Shown here: piece by piece, positions 36,534-46,607 of the stretch
Layout of the letters: each line of letters starts with the position of its first letter
Numbering within the stretch: position 1 is the first letter of the stretch
Origin: Vibrio sp. ES.051
Lineage (GTDB): Bacteria > Pseudomonadota > Gammaproteobacteria > Enterobacterales > Vibrionaceae
NCBI RefSeq assembly: GCF_002563795.1
Contig: NZ_PDJL01000004.1
Location: 372,001 to 436,000, forward strand
DNA: 64,000 nucleotides
Reading direction: 5' to 3'
Notes under the pieces: model-generated
The model's input: only the letters and a program-made list of their open reading frames with translations
What the model was told of the DNA's origin: nothing
Database searches by the model: none
Made by a program: the position numbers and the translations under genes

Positions 36534-38898
36534 CAGTAAAAAGCCTAGCGCGAAAAAAGCGCCAGCGAAGAAGAGTACAACCAAGAAAGGGCCGACAAAA
36601 CGAACTCGACGTACGCCGAGTAAGAAGCCCACCAACGAGAAACGCTCTTGGCTCAAAATTTTGTGGTCATTGAGCTGGAAAGCCGGTGTTGCGCTTGCTG
36701 CTGTATTACTGTTTGTCGGTATCTATTTACACAGTGTGGTGAAAGAGCGCTTCGACGGCCAACTGTTTGAGTTGCCAACGGTAGTATACGCCCGTATTTT
36801 GAACCTAAGCCCTGGTGATAACATTACCATTCAAGAGCTCCGCAATGAGCTTGATGTATTAAATTACCGCAAGGTGAGCCAACCTCGTTATCCAGGTGAA
36901 TATTCTTCTTCTACAACTCGTATTGAGTTGATTCGTCGTCCGTTTGAGTTTACGGACGGACCTGAGCCTGATCGCCATGTGATGCTGCATTTTTCAGACT
37001 CAGGGCTGCACCGGATTCAGTCTCTAGAGTCTCGTGGTGAGCTCGGTTATTTGCGTCTCGAACCGAAAATGTTGGGAATGTTAGAGAAAGGCCAAGATGA
37101 ACAGCGCTTATTCCTTCGCCGAGATCAGTTCCCAGAAATTCTAGTCGATGCACTGCTTGCGACTGAAGATCGAGATTTCTATCAACATGATGGCGTTTCT
37201 CCATTGGCCATCGCACGGGCATTGGTGGCGAATATTAAGGCGGGTCGCACGGTTCAAGGTGGCAGCACCTTAACTCAGCAGTTGGCAAAAAACCTGTTTT
37301 TAACCCGTGATAAAACCTTATGGCGCAAAATACGAGAGGCTTATATTGCGTTAATTTTGGATTATCGCTATAGCAAAGATCGTATCCTAGAGGCGTACTT
37401 GAATGAGGTGTACTTAGGCCAAAACGGCGGTGAAGCGATTCATGGGTTTGGGTTGGCATCACGCTACTACTTTGGGCAACCGATCCAAGAGCTGCGTATT
37501 GACCAACTGGCGATGTTGGTCGGTATGGTCAAAGGGCCGTCTTACTACAACCCAATTCGTTACCCTGACCGCACCAAAGAGCGTCGTGATCTGGTGTTAC
37601 GTTTGTTGATGCAGCAAAACATACTGACATCTCAACAATATGAACAAGCGGCCAGCCACCCGCTTGATACTCAAAGCAAGCCGCGCATTGCCAGCCGTCA
37701 GCCAGCTTACTTCGAACAGTTGAGCATTGAGTTGAAAGAGAAAGTTGGTCAGCAATTCAAGGCAGAAACGGGACTACGTGTGTTTACGTCTCTCGATCCT
37801 GTGTCACAAAGCAAGATGGAAGAGGCGGTGGCGAAACAGATCCCACAGCTCGCAAAACGAGGTGGTAAAGAATTGGAAGCGGCGGCGGTAGCGGTTGATC
37901 GTCACAGTGGTGAGATCCGCGCGATGGTCGGCGGTAAACGAGTCGGCTACGAAGGGTTCAACCGTGCACTCAATGCCAGTCGCCCAATCGGCTCTTTGGT
38001 GAAACCAGCCATTTATCTGACTGCTTTAGAGCAACCGGATAAATACCACTTAGGGACGACCTTACACGACACGCCATTAAGCTTAAAAAGTAATGAAGGT
38101 ACGGTTTGGACACCGCGTAATTATGATCGTAAATACCGTGGTGATGTGCCACTGTACCTTGCATTAGCGAAGTCGCTAAACGTACCGACGGTGCGCTTGG
38201 GGATGGAGTTAGGTATCCCTGAAGTGTCTGAAACGTTGGCGCGTTTGGGGGTCGATAAAGATGAAATACGTCCTGTTCCTTCTATGTTTTTGGGCGCTTT
38301 TTCATTAACGCCTTTTGAAGTCGCCCAGATGTATCAAACGCTGACGAACTCAGGTAAGCGGGCGAAATTAACCGCACTTCGATCGGTGATAGATATGCAA
38401 GGAAATGTGCTGTATCAATCCTTGCCTCGTTCATCAAGAGCTGTGGATGAGCAGGCAGCTTGGTTAACCACCTACGCGATGAAGCAGGGAGTGGCGCAGG
38501 GCACAGGCCGATTCTTACAACACCAATTTGCTTGGGCGGCGCTGGCTGGGAAAACCGGTACCAGTAACGATAACCGAGACAGTTGGTTTGTTGGCATCGA
38601 TGGCCGTGAAGTGACCACTATTTGGCTTGGTCGTGATGATAATAAACCCGTCAACCTCACCGGTTCGAGCGGTGCATTACGAGTGTATGCGGAATATTTA
38701 AAGCAACGCATTCCTGAGCGCTTAGTGCTCCCGTGGCCAAGAGAAATCACGACTTTGGGCTTTAAACCGATGTTCGGTGGTAGCTTGCAAATGAATTGTC
38801 GTAGTGATTATAAGCTGCCAATTTGGGATAAAACGGGGCAGATCAAACAGCAGTGTGAGAAAAAATCGAATTGGTTGAATAGTTTATTTGATTGGTAG
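36526..38898 (+). CDS. mrcB: Penicillin-binding protein 1B (bifunctional)
   Basis: Inner-membrane class A PBP that polymerises and cross-links peptidoglycan. It is 790 residues: a Lys/Arg-rich cytoplasmic tail (residues 1-42), one membrane segment (about 50-70), a UB2H domain, then GT51 with the catalytic glutamate E214 (ATEDRDFYQHDG). The transpeptidase has SxxK at S490-K493 (GSLVKP), SxN as SLN, and KTGT near the C-terminus. UB2H implies regulation by an LpoB-type lipoprotein, not seen here. It overlaps hrpB by eight bases, as in E. coli, where hrpB also precedes mrcB. Confidence 0.97.
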   Translation: MTNSKKPSAKKAPAKKSTTKKGPTKRTRRTPSKKPTNEKRSWLKILWSLSWKAGVALAAVLLFVGIYLHSVVKERFDGQLFELPTVVYARILNLSPGDNITIQELRNELDVLNYRKVSQPRYPGEYSSSTTRIELIRRPFEFTDGPEPDRHVMLHFSDSGLHRIQSLESRGELGYLRLEPKMLGMLEKGQDEQRLFLRRDQFPEILVDALLATEDRDFYQHDGVSPLAIARALVANIKAGRTVQGGSTLTQQLAKNLFLTRDKTLWRKIREAYIALILDYRYSKDRILEAYLNEVYLGQNGGEAIHGFGLASRYYFGQPIQELRIDQLAMLVGMVKGPSYYNPIRYPDRTKERRDLVLRLLMQQNILTSQQYEQAASHPLDTQSKPRIASRQPAYFEQLSIELKEKVGQQFKAETGLRVFTSLDPVSQSKMEEAVAKQIPQLAKRGGKELEAAAVAVDRHSGEIRAMVGGKRVGYEGFNRALNASRPIGSLVKPAIYLTALEQPDKYHLGTTLHDTPLSLKSNEGTVWTPRNYDRKYRGDVPLYLALAKSLNVPTVRLGMELGIPEVSETLARLGVDKDEIRPVPSMFLGAFSLTPFEVAQMYQTLTNSGKRAKLTALRSVIDMQGNVLYQSLPRSSRAVDEQAAWLTTYAMKQGVAQGTGRFLQHQFAWAALAGKTGTSNDNRDSWFVGIDGREVTTIWLGRDDNKPVNLTGSSGALRVYAEYLKQRIPERLVLPWPREITTLGFKPMFGGSLQMNCRSDYKLPIWDKTGQIKQQCEKKSNWLNSLFDW

Positions 38899-39029
38899 TG
38901 TCGCCAAATTGTTAACATTAACTTGTCTCACTGGTCAATTATTAGTACATATTAGGGGCGGCTAGTAGTGCAATATTACTAACATCATTAGAGTTCATAT
39001 GTTTAGGTATTCAGTAAAGGAAGAAGTGA

Positions 39030-41348
39030 ATGTTCAAAAAGTCGTTATCAAGCTCATTAACTCGCTATTTCGCGCTCTGGATGAGTTTCTTTTTGAGCAT
39101 GAATCCTTCCTGTGTTCTGGCGACAAGTCATGATTCTGGGTCGCGTCCTAAAGTGGCGGTCGTTCTTGCTGGTGGTGGAGCAAAAGGGGCCGCGCACATC
39201 GGGGTTTTAAAAGCACTGGAAGAGATGCAGATTCCAGTGGACATCGTCACAGGTACAAGCATGGGCGCTTACGTTGGTGGGTTGTACGCCACAGGCATGA
39301 GTGCTGATGAGATTGAAAGTTTTATCTACACCGTTGACTGGAACAGTGGCTATCGAGATCGTGTCGATCGTAGTCAGCGTCGTGTTCGTGACAAAGAATA
39401 TGAAGACCGTTATCAAATCACCACCGACCTAGGCGTAAGGTTTAGCGAAATTCGTGCGCCTACGGGCGTGGTGCAAGGTCAAAATATGCTACGTGTGTTA
39501 CGAGAAACCACGGGTAACTTAGGCCGTTTTGATTCATTTGATGAACTAGCTATTCCTTATCGCTCTGTTGCTACCGATATTCTCGCTTTAGAAGAAGTGG
39601 TTCTCGGTAACGGCTATTTAGTGGATGCCATGATGGCGAGCATGTCGGTTCCTGGCGCTCTTCCTCCTTATAAACTCAACGGTCATATGCTTGTTGATGG
39701 TGGTGTGGTCAATAACATGCCCGTAGATGTGGCTCGTGCGATGGGGGCGGATGTGGTTATCGCAGTTGATATCAGCACTGACTACAAAACCGAAGACGAA
39801 TTTACCGGCCTGTTTACCGTCGCCGATCAGCTTTCCAACTACCTTGTACGTCGTAGTACTCAGCAGCAGGTAGAAGCACTTGAGCCGCAAGATGTTTACA
39901 TTCGACCTAATGTCGGCAGCATGGAAACCGTGGAGTTTGATAAAATGCCTTGGGCTTTTCAGTCCGGTTACGATATTACCAAGCAGCTTAAGTCGAAACT
40001 GAATGGGTTGAGTTTATCGAGCGCTGAATATCAAAAGTACATCGACCATAAACAAGCGGTGCGTAAAACGCTTGTGTATGGCGATAACCGCGTGGTTGAT
40101 GACATCATGATTGTCAACAATACCCACTACAGTGATCTACTGCTTACTAACCGTCTTCAATTGGAAACCGGGCGCCGTATTCCGACTGCAGAAATTGAAA
40201 AAGCGGTGGAAAATCTCTATGCGCTTGATCGATTTGAATTGATTACCTACCACTTTGAGGAGGTCGATGGTGCAACGTTGCTGGTGTTTAAAGTCAATGA
40301 AAAGTCTTGGGGGCCAAACTATCTCAACTTTCGATTTTTTCTTGAAGATGACTTTGATAACGACAGCCAATACGGCATCGGCTTGTCTACCAACTTTACG
40401 AACTTGAACTCTCATGGCGCTGAGCTTACGCTGAATGTAGAAATGGGGACGGATAAATTAATTGGGGCCGAACTCTATTCCCCGGTGCTGTCTAGCCAAG
40501 AGCTTTTTGTTTCCGGTCGAGTCGCTTATAGCAACGAAGGTCGAAACCTGCCACTCAACGATCTTCAAAATACAGATTTGAATTCAGTCAATGACTTCTT
40601 TCCCGTCTCTTACAGTGACTTTACTGTCGAGCTTGCGGTGGGGCTTCAGCCGACATTATGGCAGGATCTTCGATTGGGAGGGCGTTACTCAACGGGCGAC
40701 ATTGAACTCTCGACATTAGCTTCAGCGGGGACGTTGGATTTTGATCGACGCGGTCTTTTTGCCAGTTATCGATTAGATACACTTGATGACTTTGCTTTCC
40801 CAACTCGTGGTCTATTGGTTGATTTGGAGTACCTTGTCTCTCATGACAAAAGCCCAACGGGTGATAGTGTGATAGATGCGAGAGGAAACGAAGAAGATAC
40901 CGTGTATGAGATCTCGGCGCGATTTAAAGGCGCGGTGAGTCATCAGCGTCATACTTTAGTCGGACAGGCAGAGTACAGTTTTGTGGAAAGTAAAAACTCA
41001 TCACTTCCCTTAGACCCAAGAGAGTTGGGCGGCTTTCTGAACTTATCTGGTATTCCGAGAAACAGTTTGATTGGGCAAAACCTATTTTATAGCAGTTTAG
41101 TCTATCGCTATAAATGGTTCGACAATGATTTTGGGTTATTTGAAGCACCTGTGTATTTAGGTGCGTCACTCGAACATGGTGGTGTGTGGTCGGATAATGA
41201 CCTAAAGGTAAATGAAGCGCCGTTGTACAATGCGGGAGCCGTTTTCTTTGGGGTCGATTCACCAATCGGGCCCATTATGTTGGCGTATGGGCGTACTGAG
41301 CAGAATATGGATGCCGTGTATTTGATCGTCGGTACCTCGTTTAATTAA
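39030..41348 (+). CDS. Patatin-like phospholipase with BamA-type barrel (type Vd autotransporter, PlpD family)
   Basis: A 772-residue predicted outer-membrane/surface phospholipase. A signal peptide lies at residues 1-32 (hydrophobic FALWMSFFLSMNPSCVLA). A patatin domain covers about 40-300: the oxyanion loop GGGAKGAAHIGVL, the nucleophile S77 in GTSMG, and the aspartate D223 in DGGVVNN. A POTRA-like domain covers about 345-430, followed by a barrel of the bacterial surface antigen (BamA/Omp85) family to the C-terminus. The domain order is that of Pseudomonas PlpD. Some vibrios carry a homologue described as a lipase or haemolysin; I make no claim of activity beyond the intact catalytic dyad. 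Confidence 0.92.
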   Translation: MFKKSLSSSLTRYFALWMSFFLSMNPSCVLATSHDSGSRPKVAVVLAGGGAKGAAHIGVLKALEEMQIPVDIVTGTSMGAYVGGLYATGMSADEIESFIYTVDWNSGYRDRVDRSQRRVRDKEYEDRYQITTDLGVRFSEIRAPTGVVQGQNMLRVLRETTGNLGRFDSFDELAIPYRSVATDILALEEVVLGNGYLVDAMMASMSVPGALPPYKLNGHMLVDGGVVNNMPVDVARAMGADVVIAVDISTDYKTEDEFTGLFTVADQLSNYLVRRSTQQQVEALEPQDVYIRPNVGSMETVEFDKMPWAFQSGYDITKQLKSKLNGLSLSSAEYQKYIDHKQAVRKTLVYGDNRVVDDIMIVNNTHYSDLLLTNRLQLETGRRIPTAEIEKAVENLYALDRFELITYHFEEVDGATLLVFKVNEKSWGPNYLNFRFFLEDDFDNDSQYGIGLSTNFTNLNSHGAELTLNVEMGTDKLIGAELYSPVLSSQELFVSGRVAYSNEGRNLPLNDLQNTDLNSVNDFFPVSYSDFTVELAVGLQPTLWQDLRLGGRYSTGDIELSTLASAGTLDFDRRGLFASYRLDTLDDFAFPTRGLLVDLEYLVSHDKSPTGDSVIDARGNEEDTVYEISARFKGAVSHQRHTLVGQAEYSFVESKNSSLPLDPRELGGFLNLSGIPRNSLIGQNLFYSSLVYRYKWFDNDFGLFEAPVYLGASLEHGGVWSDNDLKVNEAPLYNAGAVFFGVDSPIGPIMLAYGRTEQNMDAVYLIVGTSFN

Positions 41349-41601
41349 CCGGGCAGAAGAAAGCAAAAACCTTGGTATTTTGGGGCAAAATAAGCAGGAC
41401 TTTAGTCGTAAGTTGCTATGTTGGTCAAAATGATAATATTTTAATTTAAGGTTAAATTTGCTATTCTCTTGCCCACAGTTTGGCCTCTACGGCGCTGTTT
41501 CTCAATCATAATTGAATGAAAACAAGGGCAATGGGGAGCCAAGTTTCCAAGGATGTTCACTCCTTTACTTTAACAATAGTAATAATAAAGGAGGAACCGC
41601 A

Positions 41602-41625
41602 ATGAGAGGAAAAAGTCGTGCTTGA
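41602..41625 (+). CDS. Possible seven-codon leader ORF overlapping the acnB start
   Basis: ATG at 41602 follows the best Shine-Dalgarno in the region (AAGGAGG, 41588-41594) and reads MRGKSRA then TGA (41623-41625). It overlaps the acnB GTG start (41618) by eight bases in another frame. No homology is claimed. It may be a real translated leader that couples acnB translation, or just a chance ATG. Confidence 0.35.
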   Translation: MRGKSRA

Positions 41626-44215
41626 AGCCTACCGTAAACACGTCGAAGAGCGTGCTGCCGAAGGAGTTGTTCCTAAACCGCTAGACGCAGAGCAAGTTGC
41701 TGGACTTGTAGAACTTCTGAAAAATCCCCCGCAAGGTGAAGAAGAGTTCATTCTTGACCTGCTTGAAAACCGAATCCCACCAGGTGTAGATGAAGCGGCT
41801 TACGTAAAAGCAGGCTTTCTAACTGCAGTAGCAAAAGATGAAGTCACTTCACCACTTGTGAGCCGTGCAAAGGCTGCTGAGCTACTGGGTACCATGCAAG
41901 GTGGTTATAATATCGCACCGTTAGTTGAATTACTTGATGATGAAGCACTGGCCGAAATTGCAGTGAAAGCTCTGTCTCATACGCTACTGATGTTTGATGC
42001 TTTTTACGACGTAGAAGAGAAAGCGAAAGCAGGTAATGCGCACGCACAGAAAGTGCTTCAATCATGGGCAGATGCAGAGTGGTTCCTATCCAAACCCAAG
42101 CTTGAAGAAAAAGTGACGTTAACCGTATTTAAAGTAACAGGTGAAACGAACACGGATGACCTTTCACCTGCGCCAGATGCTTGGTCTCGCCCAGATATTC
42201 CAGTCCACGCTCTAGCGATGCTGAAAAATGAACGTGAAGGTATCAACCCTGATCAACCGGGCAATATTGGTCCGATCAAGCAAATTGAAACGCTAAAAGA
42301 AAAAGGTCATCAACTGGTTTATGTTGGCGACGTTGTCGGTACTGGTTCTTCACGTAAATCTGCAACCAACTCCGTGCTTTGGTTTATGGGGGATGATATC
42401 CCGAATGTACCAAATAAGCGTGCTGGCGGTTACGTACTTGGCGGTAAGATCGCCCCAATCTTCTTTAACACAATGGAAGATGCCGGTGCCCTGCCGATTG
42501 AAGTGGACGTGACTAAGCTCAATATGGGGGATGTTATCGACGTATACCCATACCAAGGCAAAGTGTGTGACCATGAGTCAGGTGAAGTACTGGCTGAGTT
42601 TTCGCTAAAAACCGAAGTGCTGCTGGATGAAGTTCGTGCTGGAGGCCGTATTCCACTTATTATCGGTCGCGGTTTGACTGACAAAGCACGCCAATCGCTA
42701 GGTCTTGAGCCTTTTGATGTATTTCGTAAGCCTGGTGAAATTGCAGACTCTGGCAAAGGTTATACTCTGGCACAGAAAATGGTTGGTAAAGCTTGTGGCG
42801 TTGATGGTATTCGTCCAGGCACCTACTGTGAGCCTAAAATGACCACGGTTGGCTCTCAGGATACAACGGGTCCAATGACGCGCGATGAACTGAAAGATTT
42901 GGCGTGTCTTGGTTTCTCAGCTGACCTTGTCATGCAGTCGTTCTGTCACACATCGGCGTACCCAAAACCGGTTGATGTTAACACGCATCATACGCTTCCT
43001 GACTTTATTATGAACCGTGGCGGGGTATCACTTCGCCCTGGTGACGGTATCATTCACTCATGGCTAAACCGCATGTTACTGCCTGATACGGTAGGGACGG
43101 GCGGTGACTCGCATACTCGCTTCCCACTCGGTATTTCATTCCCTGCGGGGTCGGGTTTGGTCGCTTTTGCCGCCGCTACGGGGGTGATGCCTCTAGACAT
43201 GCCTGAATCAATTTTGGTTCGCTTTAAAGGTAAGATGCAAGAGGGGATTACGCTACGAGACCTTGTGCATGCCATCCCTTACTATGCGATTCAACAAGGT
43301 CTGCTGACGGTAGAAAAAGCAGGTAAGATCAACGAGTTCTCTGGCCGTATCCTTGAGATTGAAGGCTTGGAAACCTTGACGGTTGAGCAAGCGTTTGAGC
43401 TCTCTGATGCTTCCGCCGAGCGTTCTGCGGCAGGTTGTACGGTTAAATTGTCTCAAGAGTCGATCGAAGAGTACCTAAACTCAAACATTGTCATGCTGAA
43501 GTGGATGATCTCGGAAGGCTACGGTAACCGCCGTACTATTGAGCGTCGTATCACCGCAATGGAAGAGTGGTTGGCGAAACCTGAGCTAATGGTGGCAGAT
43601 AAAGACGCTGAATACGCACACGTTATTGAGATCGATATGGCTGAAATCAACGAGCCAGTACTGTGTGCACCAAATGACCCAGATGACGCCCGTTTGTTGT
43701 CTGAAGTGCAAGGTACTGCGATTGATGAAGTCTTCATTGGTTCTTGTATGACTAACATTGGCCACTTCAGAGCGGCAGGTAAGCTGCTAGATAAGTTCAA
43801 CGGACAGCTTGCAACTCGTCTGTGGGTAGCGCCGCCAACGAAGATGGATAAAGATCAGCTGATAGAAGAAGGCTATTACGGCATCTTTGGCCGAGCAGGG
43901 GTGCGTATTGAAACGCCTGGATGTTCGTTATGTATGGGTAACCAAGCACGCGTTGCTGATAAGTCAACGGTGATGTCGACGTCTACACGTAACTTCCCGA
44001 ACCGTCTAGGTACTGGTGCGAATGTTTACCTATCGTCTGCGGAACTAGCAGCCGTAGGGGCAATTCTTGGTAAGATTCCAACCAAACAAGAATACCTAGA
44101 ATACGCGAAACAAATCGATGCTACGGCCACCGATACTTACCGCTACTTGAACTTCCATAAAATGGATCAATACACCAAGAAAGCGGATGAAGTGATCTTC
44201 CAAGAGCCTGCATAA
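41618..44215 (+). CDS. acnB: Aconitate hydratase B
   Basis: 4Fe-4S TCA-cycle enzyme interconverting citrate and isocitrate; the apo form of E. coli AcnB binds mRNA. It is 865 residues, as in E. coli. It starts at GTG (41618), giving [16 protein letters not shown], with GAGAGGA seven bases upstream. An N-terminal HEAT-like domain comes first, then the swivel domain and catalytic domains. The cluster cysteines lie in [11 protein letters not shown] and [12 protein letters not shown] near residues 700-775. [19 protein letters not shown] is the conserved active-site segment. An overlapping short leader ORF upstream is described separately. Confidence 0.97.
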   Translation: MLEAYRKHVEERAAEGVVPKPLDAEQVAGLVELLKNPPQGEEEFILDLLENRIPPGVDEAAYVKAGFLTAVAKDEVTSPLVSRAKAAELLGTMQGGYNIAPLVELLDDEALAEIAVKALSHTLLMFDAFYDVEEKAKAGNAHAQKVLQSWADAEWFLSKPKLEEKVTLTVFKVTGETNTDDLSPAPDAWSRPDIPVHALAMLKNEREGINPDQPGNIGPIKQIETLKEKGHQLVYVGDVVGTGSSRKSATNSVLWFMGDDIPNVPNKRAGGYVLGGKIAPIFFNTMEDAGALPIEVDVTKLNMGDVIDVYPYQGKVCDHESGEVLAEFSLKTEVLLDEVRAGGRIPLIIGRGLTDKARQSLGLEPFDVFRKPGEIADSGKGYTLAQKMVGKACGVDGIRPGTYCEPKMTTVGSQDTTGPMTRDELKDLACLGFSADLVMQSFCHTSAYPKPVDVNTHHTLPDFIMNRGGVSLRPGDGIIHSWLNRMLLPDTVGTGGDSHTRFPLGISFPAGSGLVAFAAATGVMPLDMPESILVRFKGKMQEGITLRDLVHAIPYYAIQQGLLTVEKAGKINEFSGRILEIEGLETLTVEQAFELSDASAERSAAGCTVKLSQESIEEYLNSNIVMLKWMISEGYGNRRTIERRITAMEEWLAKPELMVADKDAEYAHVIEIDMAEINEPVLCAPNDPDDARLLSEVQGTAIDEVFIGSCMTNIGHFRAAGKLLDKFNGQLATRLWVAPPTKMDKDQLIEEGYYGIFGRAGVRIETPGCSLCMGNQARVADKSTVMSTSTRNFPNRLGTGANVYLSSAELAAVGAILGKIPTKQEYLEYAKQIDATATDTYRYLNFHKMDQYTKKADEVIFQEPA

Positions 44216-44231
44216 GTTTAAATGCACAAGT

Positions 44232-44261
44232 AAAAAGCACCTCCAACGAGGTGCTTTTTTT
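44232..44261 (+). terminator. Terminator of acnB
   Basis: AAAAAGCACCTC, CAAC and GAGGTGCTTTTTT form a strong stem followed by T residues, 16 bp past the acnB stop. Confidence 0.95.
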
Positions 44262-44314
44262 ATGGGCGCAATTCGCTATACTCCGCACCAAATTGATACG
44301 AAAAGGCAATCTCG

Positions 44315-44683
44315 ATGGAATTTGAATTCATCCGTAATACGTTGATGGGCGAGTACTACGTAAAATGCAGCATGGGGCATGAGATTGTTGGGCGCTGGCT
44401 ACAAGAAGAAATTGGCAAAGATCCGGTGAAAATTGCGCTGGTTGAAAAGCTAATTGAGCAGTCATTGTCATCGCCTTCTCAAGAGCATAGTTTAACTGGA
44501 ACAGAAATTAGCTTGATGATTCAGGGCGATGAAGTCCTGGTGCAAGAAAATGCATTGGCCTATAACCATGATGTCGAGATGGAAAGTGAATTCGATTTCT
44601 ACAATGCAGAAAGTACAGCAAGCTGTGGAATAGAGGACTTCATGATTCTTATCGAGCGATGGAAAGACTTTTTGAATATTTAG
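44315..44683 (+). CDS. yacL: YacL family protein (UPF0231)
   Basis: A 122-residue protein of the UPF0231 family, found next to acnB in E. coli and vibrios. It begins MEFEFIRNTLMGEYYVKCSMGHEIVGRWLQEE, the conserved part, and ends in an acidic tail (FDFYNAESTASCGIEDFMILIERWKDFL). No known catalytic motif, signal peptide or membrane segment. Function unknown. Confidence 0.88.
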   Translation: MEFEFIRNTLMGEYYVKCSMGHEIVGRWLQEEIGKDPVKIALVEKLIEQSLSSPSQEHSLTGTEISLMIQGDEVLVQENALAYNHDVEMESEFDFYNAESTASCGIEDFMILIERWKDFLNI

Positions 44684-44727
44684 TGCACAGTTTTGGGTAA
44701 CTTTCCTGCTGTTGCTTTAAATTTGTG

Positions 44728-44759
44728 AAAAGGGCGCACCGACATGGTGCGCCCTTTTT
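44728..44759 (+). terminator. Terminator of yacL
   Basis: AAAAGGGCGCACC, GACAT and GGTGCGCCCTTTTT form a 13-bp stem with a T run, 44 bp past the yacL stop. Confidence 0.94.
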
Positions 44760-44812
44760 GTTTGTAGATATGTAAATTGACGTTAGTTTTTATTATTCAA
44801 TAACTTAAAAAC

Positions 44813-44830
44813 TTGGCACGTTGCTTGGAT
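44813..44830 (+). promoter_or_regulatory. Near-consensus sigma-54 promoter of glnK-amtB
   Basis: TTGGCACG (44813-44820), four bases, then TTGGA (44825-44829) matches TTGGCACG-N4-TTGCA with the right spacing. The -12 GC is replaced by GG. It lies 43 bp before glnK. Sigma-54 and NtrC control of glnK-amtB is known in enterobacteria. The -12 mismatch could lower or abolish activity. Confidence 0.5.
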
Positions 44831-44872
44831 TAAGTAGAAGTGTTTCAGGATGAAAGCTTCGGAGAGAATTAA

Positions 44873-45211
<339 letters not shown>

Positions 45212-45238
45212 GTATTCAAGGGATTTGGAGAAACTATT

Positions 45239-46468
45239 ATGGAATTAACAACAACTGTAACCGAGCTACGTTACGCACTCGACACCTTTTTCTTTCTGAT
45301 TTCCGGGGCGTTAGTGATGTGGATGGCCGCCGGTTTTGCCATGCTTGAAGCGGGGCTGGTGCGCTCAAAAAACACAACAGAAATTCTTACGAAGAACATC
45401 TGTTTGTACGCCATCGCATGTACGATGTTTTTACTCGTTGGTTACAACATCATGTATGTCGATAATGGTGAAGGAGGTTGGTTACCTTCATTTGGTGCGT
45501 TGATTGGGACACAGGGAGAAGGCGCGGATCACTCACTTGAATCGGACTTCTTCTTCCAAGTGGTATTCGTCGCAACCGCAATGTCAGTGGTTTCAGGCGC
45601 TGTTGCTGAACGTATGAAACTTTGGTCGTTTTTGGTCTTCTCGGTCATTTTGACTGCGTTTATTTATCCAATGGAAGGTTATTGGACATGGGGCGGCGGT
45701 TTTTTAGCAGAAGCAGGGTTTAGTGATTTTGCTGGCTCAGGTATTGTGCATATGGCAGGCGCTTCAGCTGCGTTAGCGGGGGTGCTACTGCTTGGCGCGC
45801 GTAAAGGCAAGTACGGCAAAAATGGGGAAATCTACCCGATTCCTGGCTCTAACATGCCGTTAGCAACGCTGGGTACGTTCATTCTTTGGTTTGGTTGGTT
45901 CGGCTTCAATGGGGGCTCTCAATTGATGGTTTCGGACTTTGAAAACGCGACAGCGGTGGGGCAAATTTTCCTAAATACCAACGCAGCGGCGGCGGCAGGT
46001 TCGATTGCAGCGTTATTCGTATGTAAGACGATGTGGGGCAAGGCGGACTTAACGATGGTTCTGAACGGTGCGTTAGCGGGGTTGGTTGCAATTACAGCGG
46101 ATCCGCTATCACCATCACCGCTGTATGCAGTTGCCATTGGTGCGGTATCTGGTGCAGTGGTTGTATTTAGTATCATCGGTCTAGATAAACTTAAAATTGA
46201 TGATCCAGTGGGGGCGATTTCAGTGCACGGTGTCTGTGGTTTCTTTGGTCTAATGGTGGTGCCACTAAGTAATGGTGATGCTACGTTTGGTGCGCAGTTG
46301 CTTGGTGCGGTCGTTATCTTTGCTTGGGTATTCGGTGCGAGCTTAGCGGTTTGGGCGATTTTGAAAGCGACGGTTGGTATCCGCGTAACCGAAGACGAAG
46401 AGATGGAGGGAATGGATATGCACGACTGTGGTGTGGATGCTTACCCAGAATTTGTCACGGTAAAATAA
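45239..46468 (+). CDS. amtB: Ammonium transporter AmtB
   Basis: A 409-residue Amt family protein with 11 expected membrane segments. The family signature is DFAGSGIVHMAGASAALAG with the first twin histidine. FGWFGFNGGSQ and the second pore His in AISVHGVCGFFG are also present. The cytoplasmic tail ends ITEDEEMEG-like then DMHDCGVDAYPEF, where GlnK docks. There is no clear cleaved signal peptide; the N-terminus TTTVTELRYALDTFFFLISG begins close to the first helix, unlike the E. coli protein. Confidence 0.96.
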   Translation: MELTTTVTELRYALDTFFFLISGALVMWMAAGFAMLEAGLVRSKNTTEILTKNICLYAIACTMFLLVGYNIMYVDNGEGGWLPSFGALIGTQGEGADHSLESDFFFQVVFVATAMSVVSGAVAERMKLWSFLVFSVILTAFIYPMEGYWTWGGGFLAEAGFSDFAGSGIVHMAGASAALAGVLLLGARKGKYGKNGEIYPIPGSNMPLATLGTFILWFGWFGFNGGSQLMVSDFENATAVGQIFLNTNAAAAAGSIAALFVCKTMWGKADLTMVLNGALAGLVAITADPLSPSPLYAVAIGAVSGAVVVFSIIGLDKLKIDDPVGAISVHGVCGFFGLMVVPLSNGDATFGAQLLGAVVIFAWVFGASLAVWAILKATVGIRVTEDEEMEGMDMHDCGVDAYPEFVTVK

Positions 46469-46491
46469 TAAATAAATAGTGACAAAGTCCT

Positions 46492-46522
46492 AAAAAACCT
46501 GCTTCGATGAGCGGGTTTTTTT
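46492..46522 (+). terminator. Terminator of glnK-amtB
   Basis: AAAAAACCTGCT, TCGATG and AGCGGGTTTTTTT form a stem with one T-G wobble, 24 bp past the amtB stop. Confidence 0.9.
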
Positions 46523-46570
46523 ATTATTTATTGTTGTCTTCTTATTGAACATGCATATAATAACACAACT

Positions 46571-46589
46571 GATAAACATTATCATTAGC
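46571..46589. promoter_or_regulatory. Fur box at the fbpA promoter
   Basis: GATAAACATTATCATTAGC matches the 19-bp Fur consensus (GATAATGATAATCATTATC) at 15 of 19 positions. It lies just downstream of a candidate promoter, TTGTCT (46534-46539) and TATAAT (46556-46561) with 16-bp spacing, so bound Fur would cover the start site. It implies induction under iron limitation. Confidence 0.85.
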
Positions 46590-46607
46590 ATGAAATGGGA
46601 TTGAACA

